20,699 nucleotides of DNA from Flammeovirgaceae bacterium UBA2338. GTDB lineage: Bacteria; Bacteroidota; Bacteroidia; Cytophagales; Cyclobacteriaceae. Numbering within the stretch: the first letter of the stretch is position 1; each line of letters starts with the position of its first letter. This document shows positions 7,282 through 14,369 of the stretch, piece by piece. The translations under genes were made by a program, and so were the position numbers. The stretch is from contig DDUM01000024.1 in NCBI GenBank assembly GCA_002344795.1, positions 1 through 20,699 of the forward strand, given 5' to 3'. Under the pieces are notes generated by a model. The model saw only the letters and a program-made list of their open reading frames with translations. It made no database searches and was not told the origin of the DNA.

Positions 7282-9606
7282 ATGGAGGAAAAGAAAGTTC
7301 GTCAACTGGCTGCCATCATGTTTACCGATATTGTGGGCTATACCGCATTGATGCAGGGGGATGAAAAAATAGCAGTTAGTGTCAGAGAAAAACACCGCAA
7401 AGTATTTAAGGAACAGCACCAAATCCATCAGGGAGAGATTGTTCAGTATTATGGAGACGGAGCATTAAGTGTTTTCAAAAGCGCCATTGAAGCCACCCAA
7501 TGTGCCATGGCCATTCAAAAGCAATTGCAACAAGGTGACCCGGTGCCCTTAAAGGTGGGTATACACCTAGGCGACATCGTTTTCAACAATACTGAAGTAT
7601 ATGGTGATGGTGTCAACCTTGCCTCGCGGATTGAGAGCATGGCGGTGGCAGGCTCCATCCTGCTGTCAGGCAAACTCAACGATGAACTCAAAAATCATAA
7701 AGACATTACTACCCATTCGTTAGGTCACTATTCACTGAAGAACATCACCGAGCCGGTAGAGGTTTTTGCCGTCACCAATGAAGGCATCACCGTGCCGGAA
7801 CCCTCCGCCTTGCAGGGAAAGCAAACCCCAAAAAGTAAAACCATTGCCGTGTTACCTTTTGTGAACATGAGCGCCAGTGAAGACAACGAATATTTTAGCG
7901 ATGGCATTACGGAAGAGATCATCAATGCCTTGTCCAAAATCAAAACGCTGAAAGTCACCTCCCGCACTTCTTCCTTCTTTTTTAAGAACAAGAACATTTC
8001 CATGCGGCAAATTGGCAAGGAACTGAATGTTGCCGTATTGTTGGAAGGCAGTGTGCGTCTGGCAGGTGACCGGGTGCGCATCACGGCACAGCTGATCGAA
8101 GCGGAAAACGATTTTCATTTTTGGTCTGAAACGTGGGACAGAAAGCTGGAGAATATTTTTGAAATACAGGATGAAGTAAGCCTGCACATTGCAGACAGGT
8201 TACGCGAGCAGTTCGGTCACTTTGAAATTCAGGATCACCTGGTAGAAAAACAGACGGAAAGCCTTGATGCTTACTCCTGTTTCCTCAAGGGAAAATTCCA
8301 TTTCAACAAGTGGAATCCTGAAGATGCTAAAAAGGCGATCTCCTATTTTGAAAAAGCCATTGCACTGGATCCCAAACATGCCGATTCCTATGTGAGGATG
8401 GCGGACTGCTACAGCTTCTTAGCCACAACAGGATTCATGTCTTATGAAGAAGGCTGGGGCAAGGCCACCCAATTGACGGAACAAGCCATGGAGTTGAATG
8501 ATCAACTTCCTGGAGTTTATTACCAACAAGCCAATCTTTCTTTCTTCATCGGATGTGATTATAAAACAGCCTTTACACAAATGGCAAAGGCGGTGGAGCT
8601 GAACCCCAACTTTGCAGAAGCCCAGCAGTTCATGTCTTTTCTCTATGTGATTGCTGGCCAGAAAGAGAAGTCGCAACACCACCTTGACATTGCACTAAGT
8701 ATTAATCCGTTATCGCAGGAAACATTGTTCTTCCAGGGGTATCACAATTACATGCAGGAAAATGTAGAGGTGGCATTGGAACAACTGAACCAGTGTATCA
8801 CCACCAACCCCAAAAACATTCCGGCCAATGCCACCAAACCATTGTGCCTGCTGAAACTGGGGCGTTATGATGAGGTGATTGAATTTCTGAATTCCATTCC
8901 AAAAGATGTAGTGGTTCCTGATGATCATCTGGGCTTTACGGCACTGGCTTATGCCATGAAAAAGGAGGAGCCGAATGCCAGCAAATACACCCAACTGCTG
9001 ATAGAACGGGCCAACACGCCAGAAGGACTCAGTGCCAACTCTTACCTCTTTTTGTTGTATGGCGTCCTGGGTCAACACGACAAAGCCTTTGAATGGATTG
9101 ACAATGCCATTAACAATAAATATTCGCTGGTCTTGCTCCGCTTTGCAGATCCTTTGGTAAATCCTATTAAGGATGATCCCCGATATACCGAAGCGCAAAA
9201 GAAGCTGTTCCAAAGCAATTTGGAAGATGAATCCAAAAAGAAGAAAGAGTTACTCAGCAAAAAGGAAACAGACGATTACACCGATCGGTTGTTAAATCAC
9301 ATCAAAGAGCACCAACCCTATCTTGATCCTGAATTATCCCTTCGCTCCTTAGCTGCACAAATTGACATTCACCCCAACCAACTCTCATGGCTACTCAATG
9401 AGAACATGGGGAAGAACTTCAATGAGTTTATCAATCATTACCGAGTTGAAGCTTTCAAAGCACTTTCCAAAGAACCCAAAAAGGCACACCTCACACTTAT
9501 TGGTATGGCTTACGAGTGTGGATTCAACTCCAAAACGGTATTCAATACCTATTTTAAGAGGGAAACCGGCCTCACTCCCAAACAATTTCTGAAAGAACAG
9601 GAATAG
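7282..9606 (+). CDS. Class III nucleotidyl cyclase - TolB/FlgO-like - TPR - AraC fusion regulator
   Basis: A 774-residue protein with no signal peptide or membrane helix, so cytosolic. Residues about 5-170 are a class III cyclase domain: D16 (FTDIVGYT) and D59 (YYGDG) are the metal-binding Asp, and N112 and R116 (GDGVNLASRIE) the transition-state residues. The positions that normally read Lys and Asp for adenine selection appear to be Q55 and E105. Residues about 185-311 are a TolB N-terminal/FlgO-like domain (TIAVLPFVNMS to VRITAQL). Residues about 320-620 contain TPR-like repeats (for example AISYFEKAIALDP). Residues about 665-774 are an AraC DNA-binding domain with two helix-turn-helix units (LSLRSLAAQIDIHPNQLS and GMAYECGFNSKTVFNTYFK). 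It probably controls the downstream operon through the GCGAAC boxes (inference). Confidence 0.92.
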   Translation: MEEKKVRQLAAIMFTDIVGYTALMQGDEKIAVSVREKHRKVFKEQHQIHQGEIVQYYGDGALSVFKSAIEATQCAMAIQKQLQQGDPVPLKVGIHLGDIVFNNTEVYGDGVNLASRIESMAVAGSILLSGKLNDELKNHKDITTHSLGHYSLKNITEPVEVFAVTNEGITVPEPSALQGKQTPKSKTIAVLPFVNMSASEDNEYFSDGITEEIINALSKIKTLKVTSRTSSFFFKNKNISMRQIGKELNVAVLLEGSVRLAGDRVRITAQLIEAENDFHFWSETWDRKLENIFEIQDEVSLHIADRLREQFGHFEIQDHLVEKQTESLDAYSCFLKGKFHFNKWNPEDAKKAISYFEKAIALDPKHADSYVRMADCYSFLATTGFMSYEEGWGKATQLTEQAMELNDQLPGVYYQQANLSFFIGCDYKTAFTQMAKAVELNPNFAEAQQFMSFLYVIAGQKEKSQHHLDIALSINPLSQETLFFQGYHNYMQENVEVALEQLNQCITTNPKNIPANATKPLCLLKLGRYDEVIEFLNSIPKDVVVPDDHLGFTALAYAMKKEEPNASKYTQLLIERANTPEGLSANSYLFLLYGVLGQHDKAFEWIDNAINNKYSLVLLRFADPLVNPIKDDPRYTEAQKKLFQSNLEDESKKKKELLSKKETDDYTDRLLNHIKEHQPYLDPELSLRSLAAQIDIHPNQLSWLLNENMGKNFNEFINHYRVEAFKALSKEPKKAHLTLIGMAYECGFNSKTVFNTYFKRETGLTPKQFLKEQE

Positions 9607-9644
9607 CCCTATCTCTTTAAAATCCCGGTTTTTATCCCTCATCC

Positions 9645-9686
9645 GTTCGGATTTATAATTGCGAACGTCTCTGTGTGATCGCGAAC
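9645..9686. promoter_or_regulatory. 20-bp-phased GCGAAC direct repeat, candidate AraC operator
   Basis: GCGAAC occurs at 9661-9666 and 9681-9686, exactly 20 bp apart, with further agreement in the flanks (AT before and CT after the core). A reverse-oriented core, GTTCG, lies at 9645-9649 inside the near-palindrome ATCCG-TT-CGGAT (9641-9652). The proximal box overlaps the position of a -33 element for the -7 box at 9708. AraC proteins typically bind two direct half-sites about 20-21 bp apart next to the promoter, and the gene just upstream encodes an AraC domain. Confidence 0.55.
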
Positions 9687-9707
9687 TCCTGCGCGCTGCA
9701 CCCACCC

Positions 9708-9715
9708 TAGTTTTG
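9708..9715 (+). promoter_or_regulatory. Bacteroidota -7 box (TAGTTTTG) of the dehydrogenase operon
   Basis: TAGTTTTG is a perfect TAnnTTTG match. With 19-bp spacing the -33 position (9686-9688) reads CTC instead of TTG and sits at the edge of the proximal GCGAAC box, as expected for an activator-dependent promoter. The GTG at 9715 lies inside this box, which excludes it as translation start. Confidence 0.55.
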
Positions 9716-9747
9716 TGTCAACAACAATAAAAAAAGACACCAAAACT

Positions 9748-10731
9748 ATGACAACCATGAAAGCAATCGTAGCAACAAAATACGGATCACCAGAAGTACT
9801 CCAGCTTAAGGACGTGGAAAAACCAACGCCCAAAGCCAACGAGGTCCTCGTGCGGATACACGCCTCTTCCGTAACGGCAGCGGACACCATGATGCGGAGA
9901 GGAACACCCTTCTACGGAAGACTATTCATCGGACTATTGAAGCCCAACAATCCCATCACTGGAACTGGCTTTGCTGGTGTGGTAGAAGCGGTAGGTAAAG
10001 ACGTTACTCATTTTACCGAAGGCGATGCCGTATTTGGAGAATCTGTGTTAGGTGCAGGAACGAATGCAGAGTATCTATGTGTGGCTGAGAATGGAATTAT
10101 CATCGGCAAGCCTGCCAACATTTCGTTTGAGGAAGCCGCTTCCATTTGTGACGGTCCACTCACCTCACTCAACTTTTTGAAGAACATTGCTGCTATTCAA
10201 CCCGGACAGAAGGTACTGATCAATGGCGCATCAGGAAGTTTAGGAACCGCTGCTGTTCAGCTGGCCAAATATTTTGAAGCTGAAGTAACAGGAGTGTGCA
10301 GCGCCAACAATGTGGAATTGGTAAAATCCCTGGGTGCAGATCATGTGATCGACTATACAAAGCAGGATTTCACCAAGTCGCTGGGGCAATTCGATATCAT
10401 CTATGATACGGTGGGCAAAAGTTCATTCTCGAAAGCAAAAAAGGCACTCACAAGCAATGGTGTTTACATTTCACCTGTACTTAGCGTGTCCTTACTGTTT
10501 CAAATGATGTGGACATCCATCATAGGGAAAAAGAAAGCCAGATTCTCTGCGACAGGTATCCTGCCCGTTCCCGCACTTCGCGATTTTCTCTATGAACTTA
10601 GGGCTATGATCTGTGCTGGCTATTTGAAATCCATCGTAGACAAACAGTACATGCTGGAACAAATTGCGGAAGCACATGCTTACGTGGACCATGGACATAA
10701 GCGGGGAAATGTAGTACTCTCCATGAATTAA
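9748..10731 (+). CDS. NAD(P)-dependent medium-chain dehydrogenase/reductase (quinone-oxidoreductase-like)
   Basis: The start is set at ATG 9748 (MTTMKAIVATKYGSPEV, 327 residues) because the longer frame from GTG 9715 begins within the -7 box; ATG 9757 is also possible. The N-terminal GroES-like domain (LKDVEKPTPKANEVLVRIHA, GTGFAGVVEAVG, EGDAVFG) is followed by a Rossmann domain with NGASGSLGTAAVQLAK and a C-terminal GNVVLSMN. The zinc-ligand Cys and His of alcohol dehydrogenases are missing (SSVTAADTM in the catalytic-site loop), so this is a zinc-independent MDR reductase, likely acting on quinones, enones or reactive carbonyls with NADPH. It is the first gene of an apparent operon. The exact substrate is unknown. 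Confidence 0.88.
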   Translation: MTTMKAIVATKYGSPEVLQLKDVEKPTPKANEVLVRIHASSVTAADTMMRRGTPFYGRLFIGLLKPNNPITGTGFAGVVEAVGKDVTHFTEGDAVFGESVLGAGTNAEYLCVAENGIIIGKPANISFEEAASICDGPLTSLNFLKNIAAIQPGQKVLINGASGSLGTAAVQLAKYFEAEVTGVCSANNVELVKSLGADHVIDYTKQDFTKSLGQFDIIYDTVGKSSFSKAKKALTSNGVYISPVLSVSLLFQMMWTSIIGKKKARFSATGILPVPALRDFLYELRAMICAGYLKSIVDKQYMLEQIAEAHAYVDHGHKRGNVVLSMN

Positions 10732-10759
10732 TCAATTTATAATCAACCATAAAACCAAA

Positions 10760-11212
10760 ATGAAAACAATGAAAAGCGTAATCACAGCAGTAATCATGTT
10801 AAGTGTACTCACACAAGTGAACGCACAACAAATGAAAGTCGTAACGGTAGTAGAATCCATTGTCCCGATGGGAATAGGAAGATCAAGAATCATTGAGCAC
10901 CAGCAAAATGTCAATACGTCTGATTTTACGACAGCGCGAACAAATGGAAAAAAATCAGTTCAGAAAGAGATCAAACGATCTGATGTGAAAATTGAGAAGC
11001 TGACAGAAACCAAATTGTTGAACTTCTACAGTGGCGTAGGCATCAATTTCCAAAACATTGCTTCCAATGATGCACTCATCACCGCCAAGGTCAATGAGAT
11101 GTTATCCGAAGGCTGGCAGCTCACCTTTGTCACCAGTGGTGTGGAGAGTGTAGGCAGTGCTTCTGACAATCACGGCATTTATATCACAAGACTGTTTTTT
11201 ACAAAACCCTAA
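10760..11212 (+). CDS. Small secreted protein of unknown function
   Basis: A 150-residue protein starting 28 bases after the dehydrogenase stop; ATG 10760 and 10769 are both plausible. Residues 1-22 form a signal peptide (MKSVITAVIMLSVLTQVNAQ, cleavage after NAQ or VNA). The mature part has a basic, hydrophilic middle (TNGKKSVQKEIKRSDVKIEK) and a C-terminal segment, VNEMLSEGWQLTFVTSGVES, which resembles the helix-strand of DUF4177-like proteins (LNELGxEGWELV). The ending GIYITRLFFTK looks like a final beta strand. I know no function. Its place between an oxidoreductase and a DUF4386 protein, followed by a strong hairpin, suggests it is part of the regulated operon. Confidence 0.75.
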   Translation: MKTMKSVITAVIMLSVLTQVNAQQMKVVTVVESIVPMGIGRSRIIEHQQNVNTSDFTTARTNGKKSVQKEIKRSDVKIEKLTETKLLNFYSGVGINFQNIASNDALITAKVNEMLSEGWQLTFVTSGVESVGSASDNHGIYITRLFFTKP

Positions 11213-11220
11213 ACATTAAC

Positions 11221-11250
11221 ACTCCGGTCGGTAATACTGCCGACCGGAGT
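11221..11250 (+). terminator. Perfect 11-bp hairpin after the secreted-protein gene
   Basis: ACTCCGGTCGG (11221-11231) and CCGACCGGAGT (11240-11250) pair perfectly around an 8-base loop, starting 9 bases after the stop codon. There is no U-tract after the stem, so it may be a Rho-type or partial terminator, an mRNA 3'-end stabiliser or an operator; the next gene begins 15 bases further on. Confidence 0.55.
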
Positions 11251-11265
11251 CTAAACTAAATAGCT

Positions 11266-11622
11266 ATGACAACAATGAATTTTCCCACATCATTAAGTTA
11301 CATACGACTAGCTGGCGTGCTTTATTTATTGATTGCGCTATTGGGTTTCTTTAGCATTGGCTATGCCCCTACTGTGCTATTCGTACCCGGTGATGCAATA
11401 GCCAATGCACAAAGTATCCTCACTCATCAGGGACTGTTTCGTGTTACTCTCCTTTCAGATATTCTCATCATCATTATTGAAATGCTGCTGATGGTGATGC
11501 TTTATAATATGTTCAAGGCCGTAAACAACACCATTGCAAAGGTGGCATTGTACTCTCGTTTGGCGATGAGCTTCATCATGGCCATCAACCTGCTTAATTA
11601 TTTTATTCCGCTCCACTCGTGA
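11266..11622 (+). CDS. DUF4386 protein, N-terminal part (reading frame broken)
   Basis: 118 codons beginning at ATG 11266 (MTTMNFPTS; a second ATG lies at 11275). The sequence RLAGVLYLLIALLGFFSIGY and the segment LLSDILIIIIEMLLMVMLYNMF are typical of DUF4386 integral membrane proteins, which are about 220-240 residues long with six or seven helices. This frame ends at TGA 11620-11622 after AINLLNYFIPLHS, in the middle of the family. The rest of the protein continues in the -1 frame from GTG 11619. The two halves add up to a normal full-length protein (about 230 residues). This is either a recent single-base deletion, a sequencing error, or two coupled genes. Function of the family is unknown. 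Confidence 0.75.
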   Translation: MTTMNFPTSLSYIRLAGVLYLLIALLGFFSIGYAPTVLFVPGDAIANAQSILTHQGLFRVTLLSDILIIIIEMLLMVMLYNMFKAVNNTIAKVALYSRLAMSFIMAINLLNYFIPLHS

Positions 11623-11957
11623 GTGGTGCTGATTACCTAAAGAATATGGAGCAGGGTCAATCGTTGGCATTGCTTTTCCTCGATGCCCATCAGGATGGCG
11701 TGTTGATCTGGGGTATTTTCTTTGGATTGCACCTGACCGCATTGGGGTACCTGGTTTATCAATCAGGATATGTTCCAAGAATATTAGGGGTCTTATTACT
11801 TCTGGGTAGTTTCGGATACACCATTGAAAGTGTAGCCACCTTCACGCTTCCTGACAACATCCTACTTTCTTATCTATCAATGGGATTACTGGGATTTGCA
11901 GTTATCGGTGAGTTATCATTTGCCATATGGTTGATGCTAAAAGGTTTTAGCAAATAA
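11619..11957 (+). CDS. DUF4386 protein, C-terminal part
   Basis: 112 codons starting with GTG 11619, which overlaps the upstream stop by four bases (GTGA). The sequence SGADYLKNMEQGQ, WGIFFGLHLTALGYLVYQSGYVPRILGVLL and the last helix FAVIGELSFAIWLMLKG are the typical second half of DUF4386 proteins (the SGYVPRxLG motif is diagnostic in my reading). In an intact homologue the text would run NYFIPL-VSGADYL without interruption. The four-base start-stop overlap would permit coupled translation into a split protein, but no strong ribosome binding site is visible. See the preceding entry for the N-terminal part. Confidence 0.75.
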   Translation: MSGADYLKNMEQGQSLALLFLDAHQDGVLIWGIFFGLHLTALGYLVYQSGYVPRILGVLLLLGSFGYTIESVATFTLPDNILLSYLSMGLLGFAVIGELSFAIWLMLKGFSK

Positions 11958-12097
11958 TTTATATGACAATACAAGGACAGGCCAATTCTGGCATGAAGGA
12001 CATGTTAGGGATTGGTAGAATTTAAACTTCAATTGTAGCGTTTCAACAACAAAATACTTTAAGACATTTTTCTTAATATTGCCTCTATTTTTTTTCA

Positions 12098-13375
12098 ATG
12101 CCAAACTCCAGGTCACAAAGCGTCTTTACTCACTACCAGGTTTTTATAGTGGCTGTACTCTCCTTCCTGCAGTTTACCATCGTTCTTGATTTTATGGTGT
12201 TGTCTCCTTTAGGTGCCTTATTAATGGAGCAATTAAGTATTGCTCCAGGCCAATTTGGCTGGGTGGTATCTGCTTATGCATTCAGTGCCGGAGCATCGGG
12301 TCTATTGACTGCAGGCTTTGCTGACAAGTTCGATCGCAAGAAACTGTTGTTATTTTTCTATACTGGTTTTATGCTGGGCACCATCTTCTGTGCAGTAGCA
12401 CCTGATTACCATTACTTGCTCATTGCACGAATTGTGACTGGCATTTTCGGAGGCGTCATAGGATCTGTCAGTTTTGCCATCATCACTGACCTGTTCAAAC
12501 TTGAAGTAAGAGGCCGGGTAATGGGCTTTGTGCAAATGTCTTTTGCAGCCAGTCAGGTGTTAGGATTACCCATTGGTTTGGTATTGGCCAATGCTTACGG
12601 ATGGCATGCTCCTTTTTGGATGATCTCTTTTGTCGGTATTGGTGTAGGCGCGGTGATTGCATTCTATATGAAACCCATTGACGAACACCTTAAGATCAAA
12701 TCCGACCGAAATGCTTTTCAGCATTTGACAAAAACCATTTCAAAGTCAAATTACTTACGTGCATTTTTGACCACTACCTTATTGGCCACCGGAGGATTCA
12801 TGCTCATGCCTTTTGGCAGTGCCTTTAGTATTCATAACCTTGGTCTCACCATGGAACAACTGCCTGTACTCTATGGCGTAACGGGTGTGTTCTCCATTGC
12901 CTTCGGCCCGCTCATCGGCAAGCTCAGCGATCAACTGGGAAAGTTTAAAGTGTTTGCAGCAGGTTCTCTTATCAGCATCATTATTGTGTCTATTTACACC
13001 CAATTTGGCATCACACCATTGTGGATTGTCATTTCAATGAGTGTAATTATGTTTGTAGGTATTTCCTCCCGGATGATCTCCGGTTCTGCCCTTATGAGTG
13101 GCATCCCCGATGCGCAGGACCGCGGTGCGTTCATGAGTATTAACTCTTCCGTACAGCAAATTTCAGGTGGCATTGCAGCCGCCATAGCAGGCATGATTGT
13201 AATACAGGTAGATAATGGTCCATTGCAACGTTATGATGTATTGGGCTATGTGGTAATGTGCACCATGCTTATCTCCATTGGGATGATGTATTACATCAAC
13301 AAAGATGTAGAGAAGCAAAAAAATGAAGCTCCAAATATCACCCTGCCACAGCCGGTGGTTGTCAAAACAGTTTAG
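12098..13375 (+). CDS. MFS transporter, DHA1-like drug/metabolite exporter
   Basis: A 425-residue integral membrane protein with about 12 helices in two six-helix halves joined by a hydrophilic loop near residues 193-220 (IDEHLKIKSDRNAFQHL). The first helix contains FTIVLDFMVLSPLG, with the membrane Asp common in DHA1 exporters. The helix 2-3 loop carries motif A as GFADKFDRKKLLL, and helix 4 has ARIVTGIFGGVIG. It resembles AraJ/NepI-type permeases that export sugars, purines or drugs by proton antiport. It begins 140 bases after the DUF4386 gene and may be separately transcribed; TAATATTG at 12074-12081 is a 7-of-8 match to a -7 box. The substrate cannot be told. Confidence 0.88.
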   Translation: MPNSRSQSVFTHYQVFIVAVLSFLQFTIVLDFMVLSPLGALLMEQLSIAPGQFGWVVSAYAFSAGASGLLTAGFADKFDRKKLLLFFYTGFMLGTIFCAVAPDYHYLLIARIVTGIFGGVIGSVSFAIITDLFKLEVRGRVMGFVQMSFAASQVLGLPIGLVLANAYGWHAPFWMISFVGIGVGAVIAFYMKPIDEHLKIKSDRNAFQHLTKTISKSNYLRAFLTTTLLATGGFMLMPFGSAFSIHNLGLTMEQLPVLYGVTGVFSIAFGPLIGKLSDQLGKFKVFAAGSLISIIIVSIYTQFGITPLWIVISMSVIMFVGISSRMISGSALMSGIPDAQDRGAFMSINSSVQQISGGIAAAIAGMIVIQVDNGPLQRYDVLGYVVMCTMLISIGMMYYINKDVEKQKNEAPNITLPQPVVVKTV

Positions 13376-13426
13376 ACATCATTTATAGACTAATCCCAAA
13401 AATTATTAACTTACAATTTGCAGCTC

Positions 13427-13434
13427 TATTTTTG
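13427..13434 (+). promoter_or_regulatory. Bacteroidota -7 box (TATTTTTG) of the FkbM gene
   Basis: TATTTTTG matches TAnnTTTG and lies 20 bases before the ATG at 13455. It is flanked by GCAGC (13420-13424) and GCTGC (13435-13439), an inverted repeat that places the box in a loop. No clear TTG is seen at the -33 position. Confidence 0.35.
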
Positions 13435-13454
13435 GCTGCTATAAACGCAAGAAT

Positions 13455-14291
13455 ATGTTTGATTACTTTAAAAAGTCTTATCAGAGAAAACTAGCCAGAC
13501 GTGTCACAAAAGAATACCCACCCGTAGTTGAAAAAGTAAACTTAGAAAAAGAGGGAGCGATAGACTTTGCCAACTGGTCCAACCCTTTGGTGGCCCCCTT
13601 TACACTGACACAAACCTGTGTGGACTTTTTCAGAAAGTTTATCAAGGAAGGAGATTTGACAATCGATATCGGTGCCAACATTGGTGACACCACCGTGCCT
13701 ATGGCATTGGCTGCGGGAAAGTCGGGCGTTGCTTTGGGTTTCGATCCCAATCCTTACGTTTATAAAATCCTGGAAGCCAATGCAGCTTTGAACAAGGACA
13801 AGACCAATATTGTGCCACAACCCTATGCGATCTCAAAAGAAGAAGATGAGTTTTATTTCATTTCATCAGAGGCGTCCTTCGGAAATGGCGGCATATCTCC
13901 TACCAAAGAAAGTATCCATGGTAAATTTGTGCATCCTCACAAAATCAAAGGAATCGACCTGACTCAATTTCTGGAGAGAGAATACCCTGATCAGATCAAT
14001 AAATTTTCATTTGTAAAAATTGACACCGAAGGATACGACAAGGAAATCATTAAATCCATCAGAGGGTTAATTCAAAAATATAAACCGGTCATTGTCGCAG
14101 AGAGTTTTGGTGACAGCTCTGACGAAGCCAAGATGGAATTATTTGAGGTTATTCACCGCGATGGGTACCAAATATTCTATTTCGAAGACTTCGATGTCAA
14201 TTCTAAAACCATCAGGATCGATAACAAAGAAGGGATGATTGAATGGAAAAAAACCATTAACATATACGCCATCCCACATCCTGCTGCATAA
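13455..14291 (+). CDS. FkbM family methyltransferase
   Basis: A 278-residue cytosolic protein. The SAM-binding motif I is TIDIGANIGDTT (D71 to N75), followed by the acidic end of strand 2 in GFDPNPYVY. FVKIDTEGYDKEIIKSI (K188, D190, E192) is the FkbM signature, and PVIVAE is the next core strand. Together these define the FkbM O-methyltransferase family (named after the FK506 31-O-methyltransferase), whose members often methylate sugars or surface glycans. The N-terminus (residues 1-55) is a lineage-specific extension. No glycosyltransferase genes are nearby, so the acceptor is unknown. It lies 78 bases upstream of the PLP-enzyme operon on the same strand and may or may not be co-transcribed. 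Confidence 0.9.
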   Translation: MFDYFKKSYQRKLARRVTKEYPPVVEKVNLEKEGAIDFANWSNPLVAPFTLTQTCVDFFRKFIKEGDLTIDIGANIGDTTVPMALAAGKSGVALGFDPNPYVYKILEANAALNKDKTNIVPQPYAISKEEDEFYFISSEASFGNGGISPTKESIHGKFVHPHKIKGIDLTQFLEREYPDQINKFSFVKIDTEGYDKEIIKSIRGLIQKYKPVIVAESFGDSSDEAKMELFEVIHRDGYQIFYFEDFDVNSKTIRIDNKEGMIEWKKTINIYAIPHPAA

Positions 14292-14319
14292 AACCCTGAT
14301 CACTTCCATATAAACAAGG

Positions 14320-14350
14320 TTGCATTTACAAGGCGATCTCTTTACCTTTT
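14320..14350 (+). promoter_or_regulatory. Candidate promoter of the PLP enzyme - homoserine dehydrogenase operon
   Basis: TTG (14320-14322), 20 bases, then TACCTTTT (14343-14350), a 7-of-8 match to TAnnTTTG. The gene starts at 14370. The match is imperfect, so transcription could also come from the FkbM promoter. Confidence 0.3.
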
Positions 14351-14369
14351 CTTTCTAAAGAGAAAAGCC

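Noticed and set aside
13420..13439. GCAGC/GCTGC inverted repeat around the FkbM -7 box
   Set aside because: Five-base arms are within chance; mentioned with the promoter but not called an operator.
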